Origin: Bacillus canaveralius
GTDB lineage: Bacteria; Bacillota; Bacilli; Bacillales; Cytobacillaceae
DNA: 64,000 bases
Direction of reading: 5' to 3'
Assembly: GCF_002860125.1 (NCBI RefSeq)
Contig: NZ_PGVA01000014.1
Location: forward strand, 1 to 64,000
The position numbers were made by a program, and so were the translations under genes. Below, in pieces: positions 1 through 9,288 of the stretch (position 1 is its first letter; every line of letters starts with the position of its first letter). The notes below the pieces were generated by a model. That model was not told the origin of the DNA. It did not search any database and saw nothing but the letters and a program-made list of their open reading frames with translations.

Positions 1-348
1 GCTACGCCATTATCTGGATGAGAAGGGAAATAATTCTCCTACAAACATTTTACTCATACAGAGCTTAAACCAAACAATTTATTATTTGATTTTATGATTG
101 AATTTTGTATATCGAAGGGCTCAAAGGATCTTCATTTGGGTGGAGGTTATCAAGAAAACGATGGTCTGTTTAAATTCAAAACATCATTTACCAATAATAA
201 TAATCACGACTACTATATTGGTAAGAAGATTCACAACTTAAATCAATATAATGACATAATAGATAATTTAAAGAAGCTCTATGAAATTAATGAGAATTAT
301 TTCCCAGCCTATAGAGGTCAAATGAAAAGAAAAATTTTTCATATCTGA
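1..348 (+). pseudogene. C-terminal remnant of a FemAB/GNAT-like aminoacyl- or acyl-transferase (broken)
   Basis: The intact stretch from the ATG at 94 encodes 84 residues. It contains LHLGGG, a downstream LFKFK, and a following Y-I-G-K-K segment, the layout seen at the C-terminus of FemAB-like/GNAT enzymes found in capsule clusters. Reading the same frame upstream (about positions 10-93) gives further plausible family sequence (L-S-G, then P-N-N-L-L-F-D-F), but interrupted by TGA at 19 and TAA at 31, and the HY part of the motif sits in another frame. The gene therefore looks decayed, though it also runs off the window edge and the upstream part is unseen. Family assignment is from remembered motifs and is moderate. 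It lies directly before the sugar aminotransferase and would have belonged to the same polysaccharide locus. Confidence 0.45.
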
Positions 349-372
349 ATGTACAAAAAGGAGTGATGTAAT

Positions 373-1527
373 GTGATAAATAAATCAAGGATCTTTTTGT
401 CTCCTCCTCATATGGGTGGGAATGAACAAAAATACATTAATGAAGCTTTTAAAACAAACTGGATTGCACCGTTAGGGCCGAATGTTGATGCCTTTGAAAA
501 AGAAATTGCAAATTATATTGGAGCCAATGGAGCTGTAGCAGTAAGTTCAGGAACTGCAGCGATTCATTTGGCTCTTTCTTTGTTAGATGTGAAAAAGGGC
601 GATAAAGTATTCTGTTCCAGTCTTACATTTGTTGCAAGTGCAAACCCAATCCTTTATCAGGGAGCAGAACCGGTATTCATTGATTCGGAGCCAGATTCAT
701 GGAACATGTCACCTCAGGCACTAGAAACAGCGTTAAGAGATGCTTGTTACGAAGGGGAGCTGCCTAAAGCAGTAATTGTTGTTAATTTATATGGTCAGAG
801 TGCAAAAATTGATGAACTTATTACAATATGCAATCAGTATGATGTTCCCATGATAGAGGATGCTGCCGAATCTCTTGGATCCACATACAAAGGTAAAGCC
901 AGTGGAACATTCGGTAAATTTGGTATTTATTCGTTTAATGGCAATAAAATTATCTCGACTTCCGGTGGCGGTATGCTTGTTTCCAATGATACTGTAGCTT
1001 TAAATAAAGCTCGTTTTTTAGCAACCCAAGCAAGGGATCCTGCGCCGCATTATGAGCATAGCGAGATTGGTTTTAATTATCGAATGAGTAATATATTGGC
1101 TGGGATTGGAATAGCCCAATTACAAATATTAGAACAAAGAGTGAAAGCTAGAAGATTAATATTTGAACGATATTATCACAAATTAGCTCATATACCCGGA
1201 ATTTATTTTATGACTGAATTAGGAAATACCTGTTCTAATCGTTGGCTCACCACTTTTACAATAGATGAAAAAGAAGCCGGGATCTCGGCAAAATTATTGT
1301 TGGATTCTATGGCTGAAGAAAACATTGAAGCACGTCCTGTTTGGAAACCCCTTCATATGCAACCCCTTTTTAAAGAGGTTAGATATTATTCTCATAACGA
1401 AATTCAAAATGTGTCAGAGCAGTTATTTAAAACGGGTATATGTCTTCCTTCGGGCTCCAATATGAAAGTAGAAGAACAAATGAGGGTTATCGATTGTGTT
1501 CAAAACACTTTAAAATTAAAGGTTTAG
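373..1527 (+). CDS. DegT/DnrJ/EryC1/StrS-family PLP sugar aminotransferase
   Basis: 384 residues, the usual length of the family. It converts a nucleotide-linked keto-sugar to an amino-sugar in the cytoplasm. Visible marks are the SSGTAAIHLAL segment that holds the cofactor phosphate, a D-A-A-E-S-L-G segment near residue 165, and the PLP lysine at about K192 in SFNGNK followed by STSGGGM. The overall sequence is closest in feel to the EpsN/PglE type that aminates UDP-4-keto-6-deoxy sugars in bacillosamine-like pathways, but the exact substrate cannot be read off. Start is GTG 373, because the ATG two bases earlier runs straight into TGA; AAAGGAGTG lies just upstream. No matching dehydratase or acetyltransferase is seen in the window, so partners probably lie to the left. 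Confidence 0.9.
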   Translation: MINKSRIFLSPPHMGGNEQKYINEAFKTNWIAPLGPNVDAFEKEIANYIGANGAVAVSSGTAAIHLALSLLDVKKGDKVFCSSLTFVASANPILYQGAEPVFIDSEPDSWNMSPQALETALRDACYEGELPKAVIVVNLYGQSAKIDELITICNQYDVPMIEDAAESLGSTYKGKASGTFGKFGIYSFNGNKIISTSGGGMLVSNDTVALNKARFLATQARDPAPHYEHSEIGFNYRMSNILAGIGIAQLQILEQRVKARRLIFERYYHKLAHIPGIYFMTELGNTCSNRWLTTFTIDEKEAGISAKLLLDSMAEENIEARPVWKPLHMQPLFKEVRYYSHNEIQNVSEQLFKTGICLPSGSNMKVEEQMRVIDCVQNTLKLKV

Positions 1528-1608
1528 TGTTTTAACAACTAAAAAATGTAATAAATCGAAAATAGGCATTGCCATCAACAAGGTTTAAAAAATTCTTTTA
1601 AAGGGAGA

Positions 1609-1615
1609 GTTCTTT
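1609..1615 (+). promoter_or_regulatory. Single SinR-type box upstream of the SinR-like gene
   Basis: GTTCTTT matches the SinR half-site consensus GTTCTYT and lies about 38 bases before the start of the SinR-like gene, where it could mediate autoregulation. A lone 7-mer is expected by chance many times in 64 kb, so on its own this is weak; its position is the only support. Confidence 0.35.
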
Positions 1616-1652
1616 TTGATATCCAAAAATAGGTAAAAAGAGGTACAAATTA

Positions 1653-1991
1653 ATGATTGGGAAAAATATATATGAAATACGCAAAAAAAGAGGATTATCA
1701 TTAACTGAACTTGCTGAACGTGCGTGTATATCCAAGTCGTATTTAAGTAATATCGAAAGAAACTTAAATCAGAACCCCTCTATTCAAGTTATGAACAAGC
1801 TAGCGTTGGCTTTGGATGTAGATCTTAATACATTGTTAATATCGGCAACAAATCTGGAAAAACAGCAATTGAATGAAAAAGAATGGCTTGATTTAGTCAA
1901 TCAATTAAAAGAATCAGGGATTGATAAAGGACAGATTAACGATTATAAAACATTGATTGCATTTTTTAGATGGAAAAATCAGAACTCTTGA
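1653..1991 (+). CDS. SinR-like XRE-family transcriptional repressor
   Basis: 112 residues, the size of SinR (111 in B. subtilis). Residues 1-65 form an XRE helix-turn-helix; the stretch SKSYLSNIERN is nearly the SinR recognition helix region (AKSYLSSIERN). Residues about 74-108 (E-W-L-D-L-V, then G-I-D-K-G-Q, then F-R-W-K) reproduce the SinI/SinR dimerisation segment (E-W-E-K-L-V, G-V-S-K-K-Q, Y-Q-K-W-R-K). SinR family proteins repress biofilm matrix genes and are antagonised by SinI or SlrR. No SinI-like gene lies in the window. The gene sits inside the exopolysaccharide locus, unlike the standalone sinIR pair of B. subtilis, so it may be a cluster-specific paralogue. Perfect or near-perfect inverted SinR boxes at 10692 and 14122 are plausible targets. 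Confidence 0.88.
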   Translation: MIGKNIYEIRKKRGLSLTELAERACISKSYLSNIERNLNQNPSIQVMNKLALALDVDLNTLLISATNLEKQQLNEKEWLDLVNQLKESGIDKGQINDYKTLIAFFRWKNQNS

Positions 1992-2042
1992 TAAAAAGTA
2001 AGGAATGCTCAAAACAGAAAAAGAAGCGAAGTAGGTGATTGT

Positions 2043-3227
2043 ATGAAAAAAAAGCTTCTATTTGTTATTGATTCACTAACTATTGGTGGTGCAGAAAAAA
2101 GCTTAGTATCCCTATTAAATATGATAGATTCATCAAAGTACGAAATTGATCTCTTGCTTTTCAAAAAAGGTGGGGATTTTGAAAAGTATGTTCCAAAGAA
2201 TATCAACATATTACCAGTTCCTGAATATTTCAGGTTTGTTAATAAAGAAACATTTTCTGTAACCAAAAACGTATTGTATTTTTATCATAGAATCAAAACT
2301 TCTTTAAATCTAAGAATAAATAATTATCGTAAAAATATTTTACACAGCGAGCAAGTTGTATTTGCCAGCATAAACAAGGTACTATCCCCTATTGAAAAGG
2401 ATTATGACGTCGCTATTGCTTACAGCCAAGGTATGCCTACATACTTTGTATCAAAAAAAGTTAAATCATCAAAAAAAATGGCCTGGATTAATAATGACTA
2501 TATTTCAACGATATTCAACAAGGAGCTAGACTATGAATCCTATAAAAACATAGATACAATTGTCACTGTGTCTGATTATACTAAAAACTCAGTATCCCAA
2601 ATAAGGTGTGAGTATTCAGAAAAAGTTGATTTGATATTGGATATTGTCAACCCAGATATGATTTGTAAGATGGCTGAAGAATATGAGATTCATGAATATG
2701 ATAAATCGTTAGTAAATATATTAACAGTTGGAAGGTTAGATGTTACAAAAGGGTATGATCGAGCAATTAGAGTGGCTAAATTGTTGAGAGAATCGGGTTA
2801 TAATTTCAAATGGTTTGCGATTGGAGAAGGTCCAGAAAGAAAAAAACTTCAAGAACTAATAAATATGTATGAACTAAATGATTATTTTATCTTACTTGGA
2901 AAAAAGCTCAATCCATATGTGTATATGAAGGGGTGTGACATTTATGTTCAAACATCTGTAAAAGAAGGGTTTGGCCTTACTGTAAGTGAAGCGAAAATAT
3001 TAAAAAGACCAATTGTATGTACTAGTTTCCCCACAGCAAAAGAAATAATAAATAATACGGTTGATGGTTTAATAGTAGATCATGATATATGTAGTATATA
3101 CAATGGAATAAAAAAATATATAGATGATAATAGTTTTAGAAATAAAATAACCAATGAACTTAATTCTATAGAACCATACAGCACAGTTAGTCAGCTTAAT
3201 AAATTTTATGAATTAACAAAAAAGTAG
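2043..3227 (+). CDS. GT4-family glycosyltransferase (first of three paralogues)
   Basis: 394 residues with a GT-B layout. The N-terminus has the nucleotide-sugar enzyme pattern D-S-L-T-I-G-G-A-E-K-S-L. The C-terminal donor domain has L-T-V-G-R-L-D near residue 230, G-E-G-P-E-R, and the retaining GT4 E-x7-E motif in KEGFGLTVSEAK near residue 312. It should transfer a sugar to a lipid-linked intermediate on the cytoplasmic face of the membrane. ATG at 2043 follows a ribosome site around AGTAGGTGA. It follows the SinR-like gene by about 50 bases and is the first of three glycosyltransferases of the same subfamily and length. Donor and acceptor sugars cannot be inferred. A weak hairpin (TTTTAG 3228-3233 with CTAAAA 3246-3251) follows the stop. 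Confidence 0.9.
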   Translation: MKKKLLFVIDSLTIGGAEKSLVSLLNMIDSSKYEIDLLLFKKGGDFEKYVPKNINILPVPEYFRFVNKETFSVTKNVLYFYHRIKTSLNLRINNYRKNILHSEQVVFASINKVLSPIEKDYDVAIAYSQGMPTYFVSKKVKSSKKMAWINNDYISTIFNKELDYESYKNIDTIVTVSDYTKNSVSQIRCEYSEKVDLILDIVNPDMICKMAEEYEIHEYDKSLVNILTVGRLDVTKGYDRAIRVAKLLRESGYNFKWFAIGEGPERKKLQELINMYELNDYFILLGKKLNPYVYMKGCDIYVQTSVKEGFGLTVSEAKILKRPIVCTSFPTAKEIINNTVDGLIVDHDICSIYNGIKKYIDDNSFRNKITNELNSIEPYSTVSQLNKFYELTKK

Positions 3228-3289
3228 TTTTAGTGCTTTAAAGAGCTAAAAAAATTTCTAGCATGTAAGATATTTTATCGGGGGATATT

Positions 3290-4489
3290 ATGCAAAAGAA
3301 AATCATTTTTATGATTATTAATATGAATGTGGGCGGCACAGAAAAAGCATTGATTAACATGATATCTGAGATTCCGAAGGATAAGTATGATATTACTATT
3401 TTAATGCTAGAAGAGTATGGTGGTTTTTTAAATTCTGTACCAAACGGAGTTCATATTGAATATTTATGTGGATACAAGAATATCAAAAATGTACTGAATG
3501 ATTCACCCCAAATAATATCTTTAGATTTGCTTAAAAAAGGTAAAATGGTAAGAGCTTTTAATATAATCTTCTTACACTTAATATCAAAATTAATAAAAGA
3601 CAGAAGTATCTTCTTTAAATATATTTTAAATGATTATCCTTTAATTAATCATGAATTTGACGTTGCTGTTGCTTATGCTGGTCCTATGGACTTTATCAGC
3701 TATTATGTGGCCACTAAAATAAAGGCGAAAAAGAAAATTCAATGGGTTCATTTTGACATTACAAAAATAGAATTTAATAAAAATTTTGCTTCTAAAATAT
3801 ATCATAAATTCGATAAGATATTTGTTGTATCAAATGAGGGGAAAAATAAGTTTATTAATACTTTACCAAATTTCAAAAATAAGACTGATGAATTCACCAA
3901 TATTGTATCAAGTGAATTCGTAGTAAAAATGGCTGATAAAGGGGCAGGTTTTGACGATGATTTTAAAGGTGTAAGAATCCTTACTGTTGGACGACTTAGC
4001 AAAGAGAAGGGTCAAGATTTAACTATTCCTGTGTTAGCTAAACTAAAAGAAGATGGATATAATGTTAGATGGTATTGCATAGGTGACGGAAGTGCGAAGG
4101 TCGAATATGAACAACTTATAAAAGAATATGGTATTGAAAATGATTACATTCTATTAGGAACTAATCCGAATCCTTATCCTTTTATGAAACATTGTGATAT
4201 ATACGTTCAATCATCACGCCATGAAGGATATTGTATAACACTTTCAGAAGCAAGATGTTTTGATAATCCAATTATAAGTACTAACTTTACTGGTGCAAGT
4301 GAGCAGATATCTCATGATCAAACGGGTTTAATAGTAAATTTTGATGAAAAACAAATGTATAATGCTATAAGACAATTATTAGATGATGTAAAATTAAAAG
4401 ACGCGTTAAAAAAAAATCTACAAAATGAAATTGTAGATACTACAATAGAGATAGAAAAGTTTTATAAAATAATAAATAGTATTCACTAA
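3290..4489 (+). CDS. GT4-family glycosyltransferase (second of three paralogues)
   Basis: 399 residues, GT-B fold. The N-terminal N-M-N-V-G-G-T-E-K-A-L and C-terminal L-T-V-G-R-L-S-K-E-K-G-Q-D motifs are close to those of the next gene; the E-x7-E motif reads RHEGYCITLSEAR. GGGGATATTATG supplies the ribosome site and start. Likely adds one sugar of the repeat unit; specificity unknown. It is more similar to the third copy than to the first (both have W-V-H-F-D, Y-C-I-G-D-G-S and S-S-R/T-S-R-H-E-G-Y-C), suggesting stepwise duplication. A strong intrinsic terminator follows immediately, so the third copy may be transcribed separately or by readthrough. Confidence 0.9.
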   Translation: MQKKIIFMIINMNVGGTEKALINMISEIPKDKYDITILMLEEYGGFLNSVPNGVHIEYLCGYKNIKNVLNDSPQIISLDLLKKGKMVRAFNIIFLHLISKLIKDRSIFFKYILNDYPLINHEFDVAVAYAGPMDFISYYVATKIKAKKKIQWVHFDITKIEFNKNFASKIYHKFDKIFVVSNEGKNKFINTLPNFKNKTDEFTNIVSSEFVVKMADKGAGFDDDFKGVRILTVGRLSKEKGQDLTIPVLAKLKEDGYNVRWYCIGDGSAKVEYEQLIKEYGIENDYILLGTNPNPYPFMKHCDIYVQSSRHEGYCITLSEARCFDNPIISTNFTGASEQISHDQTGLIVNFDEKQMYNAIRQLLDDVKLKDALKKNLQNEIVDTTIEIEKFYKIINSIH

Positions 4490-4526
4490 TGCCGCAAGTT
4501 TAGCACAATGCAACTTGCGGCATTTT
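4490..4526 (+). terminator. Intrinsic terminator between second and third GT4 genes
   Basis: Perfect 11-bp stem TGCCGCAAGTT (4490-4500) with AACTTGCGGCA (4512-4522), then TTTTC. It begins right at the stop of the upstream gene and splits the glycosyltransferase series. Confidence 0.85.
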
Positions 4527-4602
4527 CTATATAAAGTTTCATTATTGTCCATACAATTTTTTAACTAACAAAGGTAATTAATGTAAAGATAGGGTGAATA
4601 AT

Positions 4603-5787
4603 ATGAAGAAAATCCTATTTATGGTTAGTAGCATGAATATAGGTGGCGTAGAAAAATCACTAATTAACCTGCTATCGGTCATTCCAAAGGAAAGATACCA
4701 TATTAATATTTTGGTATTAGAGAAAAAAGGTGGGTTTTTAGAGTATATACCAGATTGGGTAAAAGTTGAAGAAGCTACTTGGTTCAAAAAAGTTAAGCCT
4801 GTTATTATGCAGCCACCACAACAAACAATTAAGGATTTTTATAAAAACAAAGCGTATTTGAACATACTACCTTTTATATTCTCTTATTTTTTATCTAAGC
4901 AGTTCAATAATAGAAATGTTTATTATAAGCAGGTTTTAAAAAATGTTCCAAAAAATTCGAATATATATGATGTTGCAATAGCATACCAAGGGCCTACGGA
5001 TATAATTGATTTTTATATAGCAAATAAAGTAACCGCTACAAAGAAGGTTTCTTGGGTGCATTTTGATGTCTCTAAGCATGGGATAAATGAAAGGCTCTAT
5101 AACAAACTGTACTATAAGTTTAACAAGATATTTGTGGTTTCTAAAGAGGCCAAGAAGCGTTTGATAGAAAGAATTCCGGAAGTTGAAAGTAAAGCAGATG
5201 TTTTGCTGAATATAATACCGAATAAATTAATAAAAGAAATGTCCAAAGAAACTGTTGATTTTGGTAGTGACTATAAAGGTATAAAGATTGTAACAGTAGG
5301 TAGGCTTTCTACAGAAAAGGGTCAAGATATTGCAATAAAGGTTTTATCTAAATTACGTAGCGAAGGATATGATGTGCGATGGTACTGTATTGGTGATGGC
5401 AGTCAAAGAAAAAAATTTGAAATGTTAATACAAAAGTATGATTTAATAAATGATTTTATTTTATTGGGAGCAACATCAAATCCATATCCATATATTGCAA
5501 AGGCAGATATTTATGTTCAAACATCAAGACATGAGGGGTATTGTCTTACTTTAGCAGAAGCAAAGTGCTTACATAAGCCCATAGTAACCACAAACTTCAC
5601 TGGAGCATTGGAACAGCTTAAGGATGGATATAATGGATTAATAGTTAAATGTGATGAAGACGAGTTATTTAAAAAAATTCAATATTTGATTGATAACCCC
5701 AAACAACGAGATAAGTTAATACAAAATTTATTAACAACTGATGTGGATACAACAGAACAGGTTTACAAATTAATTAATTACCTTTAA
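4603..5787 (+). CDS. GT4-family glycosyltransferase (third of three paralogues)
   Basis: 394 residues from ATG 4603, GT-B fold. Motifs: S-S-M-N-I-G-G-V-E-K-S-L at the N-terminus, V-T-V-G-R-L-S-T-E-K-G-Q-D near residue 230, and RHEGYCLTLAEAK with the retaining E-x7-E pair. An upstream in-frame GTG at 4594 would add three residues, but AGGGTGA (4591-4597) is better read as the ribosome site for ATG 4603. Role as for the preceding gene: a sugar transfer step in polysaccharide repeat-unit assembly. It shares long stretches of pattern with the 3290 gene, so the two are probably a recent duplication with divergent specificity. Confidence 0.9.
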   Translation: MKKILFMVSSMNIGGVEKSLINLLSVIPKERYHINILVLEKKGGFLEYIPDWVKVEEATWFKKVKPVIMQPPQQTIKDFYKNKAYLNILPFIFSYFLSKQFNNRNVYYKQVLKNVPKNSNIYDVAIAYQGPTDIIDFYIANKVTATKKVSWVHFDVSKHGINERLYNKLYYKFNKIFVVSKEAKKRLIERIPEVESKADVLLNIIPNKLIKEMSKETVDFGSDYKGIKIVTVGRLSTEKGQDIAIKVLSKLRSEGYDVRWYCIGDGSQRKKFEMLIQKYDLINDFILLGATSNPYPYIAKADIYVQTSRHEGYCLTLAEAKCLHKPIVTTNFTGALEQLKDGYNGLIVKCDEDELFKKIQYLIDNPKQRDKLIQNLLTTDVDTTEQVYKLINYL

Positions 5788-5803
5788 GAAGGGGAATTAA
5801 ACC

Positions 5804-6772
5804 ATGAATCCTAAAATAAGTATAATTGTTCCAGTATACAATGTTGAATCTTATCTTCACAAATGTGTTGACTCAATATTAGCCCAAACACATACAGATT
5901 TTGAGCTTATACTTGTAGATGATGGATCTCCTGACAATTGTGGGAAAATATGTGACGAGTATGCAAAAAAAGATAGCAGGGTAAAAGTAATACACAAAAA
6001 AAACGGCGGGCTGTCTGATGCAAGAAATGCTGGATTAGATATTGCCACAGGAGATTATATAGGATTTGTCGATAGTGATGACTGGATTGAACCTGATATG
6101 TATGAATTGCTTTATAATATGTGCATAAAAAATAATTGTGAAATAGCAAGTTGCACCAGTACAATCTACTATAAAAATAAGACGGTAACCAATGGTACTC
6201 ATCCACTAACAATACACAATAGAAACGAAGCGATGAGGGCGATGCTTCAGGGTGAACTATATGATGAAGTGGTCTGGACAAAGCTAATTAAGAGGAGCTT
6301 ATTAAAAGAAATTAGATTTACAGTTGGGATAATTTACGAAGATACAGCATTTACTTATAAAGTTATTCATGAGAGTCAACAAGTTTGCTGCATCGGCGCG
6401 CCGAAATATAATTATCTAAAACGTGAAGATAGTCAAATGGATAAGGCCATAAAAAACATAAGAATTGATGGGGTATTGGTATATGATGAAATGTATAAAT
6501 TTATTAACGAGTATTATCGAGAGTTATCTAATTTAGTAGCATTAAAGTTGGCTAATATTTCCATGACTGTTTTGAATTTAATATCTTTTAACCAAAATTT
6601 CCCTAAGTATAAAAAAGAGTATTATAAGGTTACAAGCATATTAAATAGCTATTTCCATAAAACAATAACACAAAACGTATATCCCAGAAATGTAAAGATA
6701 CTTTTGGCAGCAACTAAAATATATCCTTTATCATATAAAATATTGGTTAACCTTGTATCGAATAGGAGATAA
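5804..6772 (+). CDS. GT2-family (GT-A fold) glycosyltransferase
   Basis: 322 residues. The N-terminal domain has ISIIVPVYN, LVDDGSPDN, GGLSDARNAGL and the metal-binding DxD motif in FVDSDDW near residue 95, the classic inverting GT2 pattern shared with EpsH/EpsJ and CpsI-like enzymes. The C-terminal third is variable. Start ATG 5804 lies 16 bases after the preceding stop with AAGAAGGGG as ribosome site, so it is co-transcribed with the GT4 gene. It probably adds a sugar to the undecaprenyl-linked repeat unit. Confidence 0.93.
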   Translation: MNPKISIIVPVYNVESYLHKCVDSILAQTHTDFELILVDDGSPDNCGKICDEYAKKDSRVKVIHKKNGGLSDARNAGLDIATGDYIGFVDSDDWIEPDMYELLYNMCIKNNCEIASCTSTIYYKNKTVTNGTHPLTIHNRNEAMRAMLQGELYDEVVWTKLIKRSLLKEIRFTVGIIYEDTAFTYKVIHESQQVCCIGAPKYNYLKREDSQMDKAIKNIRIDGVLVYDEMYKFINEYYRELSNLVALKLANISMTVLNLISFNQNFPKYKKEYYKVTSILNSYFHKTITQNVYPRNVKILLAATKIYPLSYKILVNLVSNRR

Positions 6773-6774
6773 AT

Positions 6775-7674
6775 ATGAAAAGGTGCTTATTACAAATATA
6801 TTATAAAATTCTGGCAATTAAAGACTACAACTCAATTCTGTTTAATAAAGTAATTTTATCAATTTTAAAATCCCCTATGGTCCATTCCACTGATGAAACT
6901 TTAAATGAAATTGTAAATGGCAAGTGCTCTGTAAGTAGATATGGAGACGGCGAATTTGCACTTATGAATGGAAAAGGATTGCTATTCCAACCATATTGTG
7001 CCGAGTTAAGCTTACGACTAAGGGAAATTATTGTAAGTGAGCAAGAAAAACATATGGTATGTATACCGAATGTCTTTAAAAGTTTGGAGTGGTGTGAGGA
7101 GAAACCAAAAAGTTATTGGGATAAATACTTGAACTTACATCGACATAAAATCTATAAAATGATAGATATGAAGAAGAAATATTATGATGCACTAGTAACT
7201 AGATTATATATAGACCATAAAGATAAGAGTGCAGCAGAAATACGCTTTGCAAAACTTAAAAAATTGTGGAATAAAAGAGAGGTTGTTACAGTAGAAGGTG
7301 AACAAACTAGACTTGGAATCGGTAATGATTTATTTAGAAATGCAAGTTCAATTAAAAGAATACTTTGTCCTGCTACAGATGCTTTTTCAAAATATGATGA
7401 AATTTTAGAAGAAGTTAAAAAACAGGATAAATCTAAATTAATACTGATCTCACTTGGTCCAACAGCTACAGTACTAGCTTATGACCTATCAATAAATGGA
7501 TTTCAGGCCATAGATATCGGGCATGTCGATATCGAATATGAGTGGTTTTTGCAAAAAGCAGTAGAGAAATGTCCCATAAATAATAAGTATATTGGTGAAG
7601 TTCCCAACGGAACAGAAGTAACAGAAATTCATGATATGAAATATGAAAGTGAAATTGTGATGAAAATAGTATAA
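6775..7674 (+). CDS. GT-D fold glycosyltransferase (SP_1767/DUF1792 family)
   Basis: 299 residues. The RYGDGEFALM segment near residue 60 carries the D-G-E motif that binds metal and nucleotide sugar in the GT-D fold described for DUF1792 enzymes such as streptococcal DGT1; further family marks are C-I-P-N-V-F and I-L-I-S-L-G-P-T-A-T near residue 225. Family members act on glycans of surface glycoproteins or polysaccharides. The start ATG 6775 is only two bases after the preceding stop, so translation is probably coupled. Substrate unknown. Confidence 0.88.
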   Translation: MKRCLLQIYYKILAIKDYNSILFNKVILSILKSPMVHSTDETLNEIVNGKCSVSRYGDGEFALMNGKGLLFQPYCAELSLRLREIIVSEQEKHMVCIPNVFKSLEWCEEKPKSYWDKYLNLHRHKIYKMIDMKKKYYDALVTRLYIDHKDKSAAEIRFAKLKKLWNKREVVTVEGEQTRLGIGNDLFRNASSIKRILCPATDAFSKYDEILEEVKKQDKSKLILISLGPTATVLAYDLSINGFQAIDIGHVDIEYEWFLQKAVEKCPINNKYIGEVPNGTEVTEIHDMKYESEIVMKIV

Positions 7675-7735
7675 TTAAAAATTGCCTCAGACTATATATA
7701 CTATTAATACAATAGAACTTTAAAGGATTAATACT

Positions 7736-9283
7736 ATGAGAATTAAACATTCAATAAAGAATATATCTATAAGTATATTTTCTCAAATGGTGATTGTAAT
7801 ACTGGGCTTTATATCTCGAAAAGTTTTTTTAGATAGTCTAGGTGTCGATTATTTAGGGGTAAATGGACTACTTACAAATGTCTTATCTATGATTGCATTA
7901 GTTGAAGGTGGCATAGGGATAAGTATAGTGTATAACCTGTATAAGCCCCTAGCAGAAAATGATAGAGAAAAAATAATCGCATTGGTTCAATTATACAGAA
8001 AAGCATATGCAGTTTTAGCGATAATTGTTTTATTTATTAGTTTAGCTCTATATCCATTTTTAGGTTATTTGATGAAAGATGGAGGTTCTATATCAAATAT
8101 TACTATAATATATTTACTATTCGTAGTAAAAAATGTAATCGCCTTTTTAAATGCTCATAAGTGGTCTTTGATAAATGCAGATCAAAAAGGATATATTTTA
8201 GTTAAAATGGATCTAATATTCCAAGTACTTACTACTATTGGTAAGATAATGATACTTCTTTCAACACAAAATTATATACTTTATTTGGTAATAGAACTAA
8301 TTATATTTGCTATTCAAAACGTAATTAATGGTGAAATTGTAAATAAAAGGTATTCGCATATTAAAACAAAAGTAAAATACCCAGTAGATAAAGTGACCAA
8401 GGAAAACTTAATAACGAATGTCAAAGCTATGTTTTTACATAATATTGGTGGTTATCTTGTATTTGGAACAGATAATATACTTATTGCCTCCTTTATAAGT
8501 GTTGCAACAGTAGGTCTCTATTCTAACTATACAATGATCATTCACCAATTGTCATCATTAGTAAATCCTATAATTGATGGTATTGGAGCTAGCGTAGGAA
8601 ATTTAATTGCTACTGAAAGTAGTGATAAAAACTATTCTATATTTAAGATAGCGTATTTTGTGAATTTTTGGATATATTCATTTTCTGTAATATTTTTATA
8701 CAACTTATTAGAACCTTTTATTAGTTGGTGGCTTGGGGAAGAATACCTTCTTGATAAGCTAACATTTATTTTACTATTAATCAATTTTTACTTGACTGGA
8801 ATGCGAACAGCTATAGCAACCTTTAAAAATAAAGCTGGATTATTTGTCCAAGATAAGTTTGCTCCATTGATTGAAGGATTTATAAATTTAATTTCATCAC
8901 TAATTTTGATGAATTATTTTGGATTAGCAGGTGTTTTTATGGGAACTGCAATAAGTACAATTGCTACTGTAGTTTGGACTCAGCCATTTATTGTTTATAA
9001 AAATGTTTTTAAGAGATCTGTTAGACAATATTTCTCAAAATATGGGCTTTACGTATTTTTAACCATAATGACTTGCTTTGTAACAACGGAAATATGTAGT
9101 GCTTTTAGAAGTTCAGATAGCTTTGTATCCTTAATACTAAAGGGAACTATTTGTTTAATTATTCCTAATATTATATATGTTACAGTATTTTTTAAAACAG
9201 AAGAATTCCAATACCTACTTAATATTGTAAAAGCAGATTTATTTAAATTAAGAAAAAATAAGCAAACAATAAAAGGAGCTTGA
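7736..9283 (+). CDS. Wzx-like oligosaccharide flippase (MOP/PST superfamily)
   Basis: 515 residues, strongly hydrophobic with roughly 12-14 predicted membrane segments and a short basic tail. The N-terminal S-R-K-V-F-L-D-S-L-G-V-D-Y-L-G-V-N-G-L pattern is typical of polysaccharide biosynthesis proteins of this family. It would translocate the undecaprenyl-linked repeat unit across the membrane for polymerisation. It follows the GT-D gene and overlaps the ribosome-binding region of the acyltransferase gene. No recognisable Wzy polymerase accompanies it in the window. Confidence 0.87.
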   Translation: MRIKHSIKNISISIFSQMVIVILGFISRKVFLDSLGVDYLGVNGLLTNVLSMIALVEGGIGISIVYNLYKPLAENDREKIIALVQLYRKAYAVLAIIVLFISLALYPFLGYLMKDGGSISNITIIYLLFVVKNVIAFLNAHKWSLINADQKGYILVKMDLIFQVLTTIGKIMILLSTQNYILYLVIELIIFAIQNVINGEIVNKRYSHIKTKVKYPVDKVTKENLITNVKAMFLHNIGGYLVFGTDNILIASFISVATVGLYSNYTMIIHQLSSLVNPIIDGIGASVGNLIATESSDKNYSIFKIAYFVNFWIYSFSVIFLYNLLEPFISWWLGEEYLLDKLTFILLLINFYLTGMRTAIATFKNKAGLFVQDKFAPLIEGFINLISSLILMNYFGLAGVFMGTAISTIATVVWTQPFIVYKNVFKRSVRQYFSKYGLYVFLTIMTCFVTTEICSAFRSSDSFVSLILKGTICLIIPNIIYVTVFFKTEEFQYLLNIVKADLFKLRKNKQTIKGA

Positions 9284-9288
9284 ATAAA

